NCBI GenBank assembly: GCA_934229335.1
Contig: CAKQDQ010000079.1
Coordinates: 1 to 11,124, forward strand
Origin: an uncultured Prevotella sp.
Lineage (GTDB): Bacteria; Bacteroidota; Bacteroidia; Bacteroidales; Bacteroidaceae
Length of the DNA stretch: 11,124 bases
Reading direction: 5' to 3'
The notes under the pieces are model-generated. The model did no database searches, was not told where the DNA came from, and worked only from the letters and a program-made list of their open reading frames with translations. A program made the position numbers and the translations under genes. Positions 1 through 4,967 of the stretch are shown here, one piece after another (the first letter of the stretch is position 1; the number at the start of each line of letters is the position of its first letter).

Positions 1-96
1 TGATTGCCAAGGGGCTTGACGCGGTATGGGGATATTTCTGCCCGTCAAAACCGGGTTTGTCCTTGTCAATGGGGTCGTTATATTGCCGCACACGCC

Positions 97-375
97 TTAC
101 CGCAGCACGGTGCCGCCGGCAAGGGGAATGGTGTAGCCGTTGAAGTTGATGGTGCCGTTGCTCACAAGGCTGGTGACGGTGCAGCTCCCGGTGAGGGTCC
201 AGACACAGCTGCTGCCGATGGTGATGACCGCGTTATCGCTGACGGCATCGCCGCTCTGGGCGTTGCCCACGATGTTGACGGTGCCGGTGAAGCTGCTGCC
301 GTTTGTCAGGGTCATGTTTGGGGGGGAGATGGTGTCCGCGATGATGCTGCCCTCCAGGGCCTGGGCGTCAGGGGG
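97..375 (-). CDS. C-terminal fragment of a repetitive beta-helix-like surface or fibre protein, foreign to the rest of the window
   Basis: I do not recognise a specific gene. The minus-strand frame ends at a TAA at 97-99 and is open up to the join with galE, so its N-terminus is missing. The ~92 residues are rich in Ser, Thr, Gly, Asn and Val. They contain short strand-turn units such as TLTNGSSFTGTVNIVG, VITIGSSCVWTLTGSC and VTSLVSNGTINFNGYTI, a pattern seen at the C-termini of secreted right-handed beta-helix or adhesin-like proteins and some phage fibres. No Lys occurs in this stretch. Base composition is strongly G+C-rich with G/C-ending codons, unlike every other gene here. This suggests a different source genome, possibly a Clostridia-type gut bacterium (inference). 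The upstream 5' part lies outside or was never contiguous. Positions 1-96, beyond the stop, show nothing I can assign. Confidence 0.4.
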   Translation of the reverse strand, partial: PPDAQALEGSIIADTISPPNMTLTNGSSFTGTVNIVGNAQSGDAVSDNAVITIGSSCVWTLTGSCTVTSLVSNGTINFNGYTIPLAGGTVLR

Positions 376-889
376 CGTTCCACTCCTTATCAGCCTTCTG
401 CAGGTCAATCATCACCTCCTCAAGCATAGACTTGGTCTGACCATAAGGGTTAGTACATTTACCTTTAGGACATTCCTCTGTGATAGGAATAATAGCAGGG
501 TCGCCGTAAACGGTGGCAGAAGAAGAGAAGATAATATTCTTGCAGCCATTGTTTCTCATGACGTCGAGCAGAACGAAAGTAGCGTTCATGTTATTCTCGT
601 AGTATTCCAGTGGTTTTGCTACAGACTCGCCCACAGCCTTCAGACCAGCGAAGTGTATTACGGCGTCAATCTTGTTCTCCTTGAAAATTTTGTCCATGGC
701 ATCGTGGTCTCTAACGTCAGCCTTATAGAAAGGAACCTTCTTGCCGATGATTTTCTCTACGCGACGCAATGCTTCCTCCTTAGAGTTTACCAGATTGTCT
801 ACAACAACAATCTCGTGACCTGCCTTGTCTAATTCGATAGCAGTGTGAGAGCCGATGTAGCCTGCACCGCCAGTTAATAGAATTTTCAT
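368..889 (-). CDS. galE: UDP-glucose 4-epimerase GalE, N-terminal half only
   Basis: GalE is a cytoplasmic NAD+-dependent enzyme that interconverts UDP-glucose and UDP-galactose (Leloir pathway and glycan precursors). The protein starts with a Rossmann-fold dinucleotide site, GGAGYIG at residues 7-13. It continues with the family signatures VIHFAGLKAVGES and the catalytic FSSSATVYG segment, then NPYGQTK, which contains the catalytic YxxxK pair. Family members are about 340 residues long; here the match stops after residue 171, followed by Ala-Pro and a stop. The whole sugar-nucleotide-binding C-terminal half is therefore missing and the product should not be active as written. The ATG at 889 fits the family N-terminus, and a Bacteroidetes-type promoter lies just upstream. 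The truncation coincides with the G+C-rich breakpoint, so the real genome probably carries an intact gene. Confidence 0.9.
   Translation of the reverse strand: MKILLTGGAGYIGSHTAIELDKAGHEIVVVDNLVNSKEEALRRVEKIIGKKVPFYKADVRDHDAMDKIFKENKIDAVIHFAGLKAVGESVAKPLEYYENNMNATFVLLDVMRNNGCKNIIFSSSATVYGDPAIIPITEECPKGKCTNPYGQTKSMLEEVMIDLQKADKEWNAP
371..378. other. Abrupt composition and homology breakpoint (probable chimeric join)
   Basis: On the minus strand the GalE reading frame follows the family up to ADKEWN (Asn codon at 377-379). It then reads Ala-Pro-stop, while a different frame opens into the G+C-rich repetitive protein. Composition changes within a few bases. No terminal inverted repeat, target duplication or integrase lies at the boundary. 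This fits an assembly or library chimera, or an illegitimate recombination over a few bases of microhomology. Confidence 0.75.
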
Positions 890-944
890 GTCTTAATAGT
901 ATTTAGTTTGCTTAGTGAATAGTCTTGTCTTTTTATATCCATTT

Positions 945-979
945 GCAAAGATACCATTTTTTTTTCAGATGAAAGCAAA
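945..979 (-). promoter_or_regulatory. galE promoter, Bacteroidetes sigma-ABfr type
   Basis: On the minus strand TATCTTTGC (953-945) matches the -7 consensus TAnnTTTG. A TTTG (979-976) lies 22 nt upstream, slightly longer than the usual ~19-21. The predicted start site is near 938, giving a short ~50-nt leader before the galE ATG at 889. Confidence 0.55.
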
Positions 980-1021
980 AATACAGATGTTTTTTGTGAC
1001 ATTTCGTAATTTTATTCCTGC

Positions 1022-1090
1022 CAACATAAAATGGCAGAATGTTACGACTATACATATCTTTAGTAACATTATGCCATAAAGAAAATGTTG
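1022..1090. repeat. Imperfect inverted repeat, 15-bp core with outer 6-bp arms
   Basis: ATGGCAGAATGTTAC (1031-1045) pairs with GTAACATTATGCCAT (1063-1077) with one mismatch and a 17-nt loop. Outside it, CAACAT (1022-1027) pairs with ATGTTG (1085-1090) after small A-rich internal loops. It sits just upstream of the galE promoter region. There is no T-tract typical of an intrinsic terminator. It may be an extragenic palindrome or an RNA hairpin. Confidence 0.6.
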
Positions 1091-1169
1091 ACCAGAAAAA
1101 CGAAAATAGAGAGCGAAGAACTATGAAAATGCCTTTATGTCACTTTTGGGTAGTAACCAAAGCGTGCCT

Positions 1170-1249
1170 CTTTAGTCATTAAAGTGCGATAGTGCCCTTT
1201 TTGTAGTGCGAAAGCGGCGCTATCGCATCGCAATATCATTGCTTTCGCA
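1170..1249. repeat. Interleaved inverted repeats with pseudoknot geometry
   Basis: Stem A pairs TGCGATAGTGCC (1185-1196) with GGCGCTATCGCA (1216-1227): 11 Watson-Crick pairs plus one T/U-G. Stem B pairs TGCGAAAGC (1207-1215) with GCTTTCGCA (1241-1249), perfect over 9. The order A5'-B5'-A3'-B3' is that of an H-type pseudoknot. B5' directly abuts A3', and the loops are 10 and 13 nt. A small hairpin, CTTTA(gtcat)TAAAG, precedes it at 1170-1184. No protein-coding frame explains this. It could be a folded RNA or a repeated extragenic element. Confidence 0.6.
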
Positions 1250-1559
1250 ACATGAAAAAGTGGTTATAATTGTAGCTTTTTGTATGAGGTGTAATTCGTG
1301 CTGAATGTGTAACAGTTTGATAGTCAGTAGAAATGAAAAATGTATATAATTGCGGATTTTCAACAAAAATATTTCTTCTACGTTTTTTTTCGTACCCATT
1401 AGCGTTTTCAAAAAATCAAAGTGTCAGAAAAGTATAGCGAAAAACGACGTAGTGTATTGAGAGAAATTGCAAGAATGGTGGATGCACATTCCTAAAAACT
1501 ATTTGTGTTTTTGTTACCCTATTGTCCCATACCTGCTATACTAAGAGTGGGTAATACAG
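1250..1559. other. Intergenic, no supported feature
   Basis: This A+T-rich stretch contains oligo-T and oligo-A runs (for example around 1384-1391). I see no gene, promoter match or strong palindrome in it. An open minus-strand frame at 1220-1411 (63 codons) has no recognisable family features and overlaps the interleaved repeats, so I do not call it. Confidence 0.5.
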
Positions 1560-1615
1560 ACTACAACACCATAAAGCTTCAAACAGAAATGTTAAAGACT
1601 TTATGGTGTTGTAGT
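1560..1615. repeat. Perfect 17-bp inverted repeat, 22-nt loop
   Basis: ACTACAACACCATAAAG (1560-1576) is the exact reverse complement of CTTTATGGTGTTGTAGT (1599-1615). It lies 157 nt beyond the corA stop, on the side where corA transcripts would end, so it could stop or stabilise that mRNA. It lacks a clear U-tract in the minus direction. A second palindromic cluster follows at 1634-1653 (AAGCTT, 8-nt loop, AAGCTT). Confidence 0.7.
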
Positions 1616-1631
1616 ATGTTTTTGCTGTTAA

Positions 1632-1757
1632 TCAAGCTTCAGTTGATAAGCTTTCTTGATGTAGTTCTTCAGCAAAGTCAACAGCTTGTTGGTGAAGTTG
1701 AATTGCAGGTGGGTACTGCTCATCCAGTCTACATAATAGATTGGTATGCTCATCCAT
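1632..1757 (-). CDS. Possible 41-residue small ORF downstream of corA
   Basis: An ATG 14 nt after the corA stop opens 41 codons (MDEHTNLLCRLDEQ... ending LSTEA) rich in Glu and Gln, possibly a short amphipathic helix. The ten bases TGGATGAGCA occur twice, 30 nt apart and in this frame. However, a second overlapping frame starting 4 nt later (1628-1753, MSIPIYYVDWMSS...) is also exactly 41 codons. I recognise neither product. Palindromes within and beside the segment suggest it may simply be structured non-coding DNA. Confidence 0.2.
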   Translation of the reverse strand: MDEHTNLLCRLDEQYPPAIQLHQQAVDFAEELHQESLSTEA

Positions 1758-1771
1758 CTTAAAGAACTACC

Positions 1772-2698
1772 CTAAAGCAAGTTCTTATGTCTCAGTATAA
1801 GCCAAGAGCCTATGCTGACTATTATTGATATTACCAGTGCTATAGGGAAACCCCAACTGGTGGATTCCATGCCGTTGATAAGATTCATACCAAACAGAGA
1901 GGAGATGAGAGTCGGGAACATGAGGATGATAGAAAAAGAGGTAAGGGTACGCATCACCGTGTTCATGTTGTTGTTAATGATAGAAGTGTACGTATCCATT
2001 GTCGACTCTAATATCTCTGAGTATATGTGCGTAGTTTCTCGTGCCTGCGACATCTCGATGTTTACGTCTTCTATAAGGTCTGCGTCCAGTTCGTCAATAG
2101 GGAGCTTGAACTTTAGCTTCTGTAGCAACGTCTCGTTGCCCCTGATAGAAGTGATAAAGTAGGTGAGAGAGTCTTGAAGACGTGAGAGGTTGATAAGAGA
2201 GGTGTTGTTCACGCTGTGGTCCATAGAACGCTTGGCACGGTCAAGGAGCATGGAGATTTGTTTCAAACGTTTCAGATACCAAACGGAAGAGGAGAGGAAC
2301 AAACGGAATATCATGTCAACATAGTCTGTAAAGCCCTCACCGCGACGTTGCTGATAACTAACAAAGTCTATCATCATGTCAGTCTCAAAGTAACACACAG
2401 TAATGAGTATGTCACCTTTATGTATTATGCCAAGTGGAACAGTAGTATAAGGAGTGCGTGAGCGCACTTCCTTCATGTAAGGGATACGTATGATTATAAG
2501 TTGCCAACCCTCATCAAATTCAAAACGCGCTCTCTCGTCAGCATCGGAAATGTCGGAGAAAAAGTATTCGGGTATCTGGTATGCCTTTTCTAACTGTTGA
2601 CGATCTTCGTCTGTTGGACATGTAACCTGTATCCAACAATTTGGCTCCCACTCTTCGATGGGGTGGATGCCTTTGGTAATGTTCCAAAGTCTTTTCAT
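1772..2698 (-). CDS. corA: CorA-family magnesium (Mg2+/Co2+) channel
   Basis: This is an inner-membrane divalent-cation channel of the CorA family, normally a homopentamer that brings in Mg2+. The 308-residue length is typical. Residues 1 to about 250 form the cytoplasmic regulatory domain: a beta-rich start, then long charged helices such as the stretch with LDRAKRSMDHSVNN. Two C-terminal membrane helices lie at about 251-269 and 284-302. The signature GMN motif sits at 270-272 in the context SSLFGMNL; Phe replaces the Tyr often seen before GMN. The chain ends with a short basic tail, RHKNLL, as in CorA. The start is supported by GAGGAG six bases upstream, an unusually good Shine-Dalgarno for this phylum. 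The gene is preceded by a long structured leader and an upstream ORF that overlaps its start codon. Some CorA relatives move Zn2+ or Ni2+, so the exact ion is inferred. Confidence 0.93.
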   Translation of the reverse strand: MKRLWNITKGIHPIEEWEPNCWIQVTCPTDEDRQQLEKAYQIPEYFFSDISDADERARFEFDEGWQLIIIRIPYMKEVRSRTPYTTVPLGIIHKGDILITVCYFETDMMIDFVSYQQRRGEGFTDYVDMIFRLFLSSSVWYLKRLKQISMLLDRAKRSMDHSVNNTSLINLSRLQDSLTYFITSIRGNETLLQKLKFKLPIDELDADLIEDVNIEMSQARETTHIYSEILESTMDTYTSIINNNMNTVMRTLTSFSIILMFPTLISSLFGMNLINGMESTSWGFPIALVISIIVSIGSWLILRHKNLL

Positions 2699-2757
2699 TG
2701 GTTGCTCCTCTTGAAAAAATCACAAACGAATAAATGACCGCTTGCGATGAGGAGCAT
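2695..2757 (-). CDS. Candidate 20-residue leader peptide overlapping the corA start
   Basis: The minus-strand ATG at 2757 opens 20 codons (MLLIASGHLF VCDFFKRSNQ) and ends in a TGA that overlaps the corA start as ATGA. Its second and third codons, CTCCTC, lie in the exact complement of the corA Shine-Dalgarno. Ribosomes translating it would open that helix and end on the corA start, an arrangement suited to translational coupling. It has no good ribosome-binding site of its own and no known homologue, so translation is unproven. Confidence 0.3.
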   Translation of the reverse strand: MLLIASGHLFVCDFFKRSNQ

Positions 2758-2920
2758 ATAGTCTTCTACTGAAGCGAAAACCGTTACTTCCTCACGCAGT
2801 GGTTATCGTGTTATCGTTTTCCGCGTGATAGTCGTCCATTTATTACTTATACTTTAGTTATTTTTTACGGGAAGAATGAACACTGTTACTGTTCAAACCC
2901 CGATTCATCTTTTTGTGGCT
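2699..2920 (-). promoter_or_regulatory. Long structured corA leader with three short ORFs and a masked ribosome-binding site
   Basis: If the -7 box at 2921-2929 is used, corA mRNA has a leader of about 215 nt. In order it holds uORF1 (2858-2908, MNRGLNSNSVHSSRKK), uORF2 (2792-2839, MDDYHAENDNTITTA) and uORF3 (2695-2757). TCACGCGG and CCACTGCGTGA, mostly inside uORF2, form a stem. GCTCCTC (2755-2749) is perfectly complementary to GAGGAGC (2710-2704), which contains the corA Shine-Dalgarno. This resembles in outline the leader-peptide control of corA and mgtA in Salmonella, but there is no sequence similarity I can point to; Mg2+ sensing is inference. Confidence 0.45.
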
Positions 2921-2929
2921 GCAAAATTA
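2921..2929 (-). promoter_or_regulatory. Candidate corA promoter -7 element
   Basis: TAATTTTGC on the minus strand (2929-2921) matches TAnnTTTG. No clear TTTG lies about 20 nt upstream (the sequence there is ATGGCTATC), so the promoter may be weak or need an activator. Three GATTAATG copies lie further upstream at 2994-3022. Confidence 0.4.
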
Positions 2930-2993
2930 CGAAAAAAAAATGAGATAGCCATGTTTTTGTTGATACATTTTTCTTACAAAAATATTAATTGTA

Positions 2994-3022
2994 GATTAAT
3001 GTCTGATTAATGATGATTAATG
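2994..3022. repeat. Three GATTAATG repeats at 10-11 bp spacing
   Basis: GATTAATG occurs at 2994-3001, 3005-3012 and 3015-3022, with the palindromic ATTAAT core. Start-to-start distances of 11 and 10 bp place the copies on the same face of the helix. They lie about 80-110 bp upstream of the predicted corA start and downstream of the hemW stop. They could be a regulator-binding site, or chance in A+T-rich DNA. Confidence 0.35.
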
Positions 3023-3092
3023 TTATAAAAAATAGTGTAAAGCACGATAATTGTTGTTCTTGGAATCTTTTATGTTTGACTATAACCACCCT

Positions 3093-4202
3093 TTACACCA
3101 TTATTAGGTCTGACATTACGTCATCGCTTATGTAAAGACCCTTACGTGTTAGGTGCAGACGATTGTTGCTGATTGCCAGTGTGCCTGCGTTGAGACTGTT
3201 GCGTGCGCTCCTTGTTATATACAGACGTTCTTTCGCGCTGAGTTCGTTCAGGTCTATACCTTCGCGTGTGCGCAATGCAGTTGTTATCATGTCGTTATAT
3301 CGCGTTGTCTCGTCAATAGGTTCTGTTTCTGCTGGTACGATGTCTTTCTCTATAGACTCTATATATTCCCTGACGTCACTAACGTTCCATTGTCTTGAAA
3401 CAGTGTTGTAAGAGTGAGCTGCTGCGCCCAGTCCTATGTATTGCGTTCCGTTCCAATATGAAGAGTTGTGCATTGAGCGAAAGCCTGGCTTGGCAAAGTT
3501 GCTTATCTCGTAATGTTCATAACCGTGAGAGGTTAGTGTGTCGATAAGCGTGTCATACATTGCCACGCTAACGCTTTCGTCATTTTCCTGTATCTCTCCT
3601 TTCTCTAACATCTTATACAGTCTTGTGCCTTCCTCATACATAAGAGAGTAGGCGGAGAGATGCTTCACGTCTAACGCTATGGCTTCCGTTAAGTCCTCCT
3701 TCCATTCTTCGAGCGATTCGTTAGGGAAGCCAAACATAAGGTCTATGCTGATGTTATGAATGTCGTTATTATGCAGATTCTCTATTGCCGCAGGAATATC
3801 CTTGGCAGTGTGGCGTCTGTTGAGGAAGCGTAACCTCTCGTCAGAGAAAGTCTGTACACCCATAGACACCCTGTTGATGCCACAATCATGTAGTGTTTTA
3901 CATAATTCGGACGTTACGTCGTCAGGGTTACACTCTATGGTAAACTCTTCGGTGACGCCTTCTTGGTAAATCGCTTCTGATATTTTCCTGATGTTCCCCT
4001 CGCTAAGAAGTGAGGGGGTGCCACCGCCAATGTATATAGTTTTAGTATTCGCATCGTCAAGATACCCCTCTCTTAGTCTACGTTCTTTTAGTAGCGCGTC
4101 AACATATTTGTCCTGTATACTTAACAAACCTACGGAAGAATAAAATCCGCAGTATATGCATCTGCTTTTACAAAAAGGTATGTGTATGTATGTCCCTGCC
4201 AT
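3093..4202 (-). CDS. hemW: Radical SAM heme chaperone HemW
   Basis: HemW is a cytoplasmic radical-SAM protein that binds heme and is thought to deliver it to respiratory enzymes. It was long misannotated as an oxygen-independent coproporphyrinogen oxidase. The 369-residue product opens with HIPFCKSRCIYCGFYS: Cys11, Cys15 and Cys18 are the CxxxCxxC ligands of the 4Fe-4S cluster. The position that is a fourth Cys in true HemN is Phe20, which marks HemW. GGGTPS at 59-64 and the RVSMGVQTF segment (111-119) belong to the SAM-binding barrel. Residues 231-264 (YEISNFAKPG, then NGTQYIGLGA AAHS) are the HemN/HemW hallmark, followed by a HemN C-terminal domain. I chose the ATG at 4202, not the in-frame ATG at 4268, because the -7 promoter element (4237-4245) lies between them. 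It appears to be transcribed alone. Confidence 0.93.
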   Translation of the reverse strand: MAGTYIHIPFCKSRCIYCGFYSSVGLLSIQDKYVDALLKERRLREGYLDDANTKTIYIGGGTPSLLSEGNIRKISEAIYQEGVTEEFTIECNPDDVTSELCKTLHDCGINRVSMGVQTFSDERLRFLNRRHTAKDIPAAIENLHNNDIHNISIDLMFGFPNESLEEWKEDLTEAIALDVKHLSAYSLMYEEGTRLYKMLEKGEIQENDESVSVAMYDTLIDTLTSHGYEHYEISNFAKPGFRSMHNSSYWNGTQYIGLGAAAHSYNTVSRQWNVSDVREYIESIEKDIVPAETEPIDETTRYNDMITTALRTREGIDLNELSAKERLYITRSARNSLNAGTLAISNNRLHLTRKGLYISDDVMSDLIMV

Positions 4203-4236
4203 ATATTCCTGATTATGTTTTTGACGATGTCTGTTT

Positions 4237-4269
4237 GCAAAGTTACTGTTTTTTGACGAAAGTAACAAA
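4237..4269 (-). promoter_or_regulatory. hemW promoter, Bacteroidetes type
   Basis: On the minus strand TTTG (4269-4266), a 20-nt spacer and TAACTTTGC (4245-4237) form a near-ideal match to the -33/-7 consensus. The predicted start site near 4230 leaves a leader of about 30 nt before the ATG at 4202. Confidence 0.7.
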
Positions 4270-4318
4270 AAAGTACGATTTTATCTTCTTTCCCATACGC
4301 TTTCTCAAATTTTATTTG

Positions 4319-4327
4319 TACCTTTGC
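4319..4327 (+). promoter_or_regulatory. Candidate plus-strand promoter -7 element upstream of the repeats
   Basis: TACCTTTGC matches the TAnnTTTG consensus exactly and points toward hsdM. A TTTG at the ideal distance is absent. It is the only good match I found between hemW and hsdM on this strand. If used, transcription would start near 4335, cross all the repeats and hairpins, and give hsdM a leader of about 640 nt, or make a separate RNA. It is divergent from the hemW promoter about 75 bp away. Confidence 0.4.
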
Positions 4328-4495
4328 CATGGTGTTTCCGATAAATATCACCTGTACGGTAAAATTGAAGTCCATGGTGTTTTCGATAAAGTTTCACCTG
4401 TACGGTAAAATTGAAGCCCATGGTGTTTCCGATAAAGTTTCACCTGTACGGTTAAATTGAAGTCCATGGTGATTCTGATAAAGTTTCACCTGCAT
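4327..4495 (+). repeat. Tandem repeat, 46-bp unit, about 3.7 copies
   Basis: Units begin at CCATGG at 4327 (45 bp), 4372 (46 bp), 4418 (46 bp) and 4464 (partial, ending near 4495). The consensus runs CCATGGTGTTTCCGATAAAG, then TTTCACCTGTACGGTAAAAT, then TGAAGT. Copies differ at only a few positions. The unit is not a multiple of three, so it is not a coding repeat, and there are no spacers, so it is not CRISPR. Each unit holds the palindromes CCATGG and ACC-TGTAC-GGT, as expected for a repeated protein-binding site. The twelve bases CCGATAAAGTTT recur once more at 4881-4892. Confidence 0.85.
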
Positions 4496-4509
4496 GCTTA
4501 AGCGGAAAC

Positions 4510-4589
4510 GCCCTGAAAGGGCAACCTGCACATAGCCCAGGGTACCACCCTGGGGTAGTGAAATCCATAGCTATGCGCCCTGAAAGGGC
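4510..4589. repeat. REP-like palindromic block: two GCCCTGAAAGGGC hairpins around a CCCAGGGT hairpin
   Basis: GCCCTGAAAGGGC (5-bp stem, GAA loop) occurs at 4510-4522 and again at 4577-4589. Between them CCCAGGGT-ACC-ACCCTGGG (4536-4554) forms an 8-bp stem, and CATAGCTATG (4566-4575) is a perfect palindrome. Paired GCCCTGAAAGGGC-type hairpins resemble repetitive extragenic palindromes in gut Bacteroidales and other phyla, sometimes mobilised by REP-associated transposases (from memory, untested here). No transposase is in the window, so this would be a non-autonomous copy. Confidence 0.65.
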
Positions 4590-4682
4590 AAAAGCGTCAT
4601 TTACTAATCATAAAAACCAAAAAACAAACAGAAAGAACAAGTATTTAGACATATTACATATAAAGCGTTTACGATTATTTGG

Positions 4683-4876
4683 AGTCTCTTGAAATTTGGC
4701 GATTGAAAAAAGACTATACGTAATTGATAAAAGTGAATGCTCACGCTCATAAGGCGTGAGCTAAACTTATCTACGTATAGCAGGTTACGCCAAATACCTA
4801 AGAGACTGATAAGTGAGGCTTACGCCTTTCTTGTGTCTTCTCTTCAACCAATAGGTATTTGATTCCCCGACCTGCT
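4683..4876 (+). ncRNA. Candidate switching RNA or DNA structure: two mutually exclusive long hairpins
   Basis: Fold 1 nests four stems: AGTCTCTT (4683-4690) with AAGAGACT (4800-4807); ATTTGGCG (4694-4701) with CGCCAAAT (4788-4795); CTATACGTA (4714-4722) with TACGTATAG (4772-4780); and GCTCACGC (4739-4746) with GCGTGAGC (4754-4761). Short GAT/ATC and AAGT/ACTT pairs lie between, giving about 40 bp. Fold 2 reuses the 3' arms: AGCAGGT (4779-4785) with ACCTGCT (4870-4876), AAATACCTA (4792-4800) with TAGGTATTT (4852-4860), and AAGAGA (4800-4805) with TCTCTT (4839-4844). An AGGC-ttac-GCCT hairpin lies inside fold 2. The two folds cannot coexist. Neither ends in a terminator T-tract. It lies 100 bp before hsdM; function is unknown and a DNA-level palindrome role is equally possible. 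Confidence 0.45.
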
Positions 4877-4925
4877 AATTCCGATAAAGTTTACGCTCTC
4901 TAACCCTTATGGCGGCAAAGAAAAG

Positions 4926-4967
4926 CGTTTTATTCTTTGTCCCCATTGTCGTACAATGAATAAAACG
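4926..4967 (+). promoter_or_regulatory. Hairpin just upstream of the hsdM start
   Basis: CGTTTTATTC (4926-4935) pairs perfectly with GAATAAAACG (4958-4967). Inside, CATTGT-CGT-ACAATG (4944-4958) forms a second 6-bp stem that shares the G at 4958. The structure ends 8 nt before the hsdM ATG, so in RNA it could limit ribosome access; as DNA it could be an operator. No control-protein gene is visible nearby. Confidence 0.5.

Noticed and set aside
140..832. 230-codon plus-strand open frame
   Set aside because: It runs across the composition breakpoint and antisense to galE, so it cannot be a real ancestral gene.
1220..1411. 63-codon minus-strand open frame
   Set aside because: No family features, no promoter or ribosome-binding site, and it overlaps the interleaved palindromes.
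1505..1762. 85-codon plus-strand open frame
   Set aside because: It reads through the perfect 17-bp palindrome and other repeats, with low-complexity content and no known domain.
4203..4268. Longer HemW N-terminus from the ATG at 4268
   Set aside because: The extra 22 residues lack family similarity, and the hemW -7 promoter element (4237-4245) lies downstream of that ATG.
4327..4495. CRISPR array
   Set aside because: Units are contiguous 46-bp near-copies with no unique spacers between repeats, and no cas genes are present.
4683..4876. Retron msr-msd or integron attC site
   Set aside because: No reverse transcriptase or integrase is near, and I see no attC core sites; the alternative-pairing layout does not match a retron RNA either.
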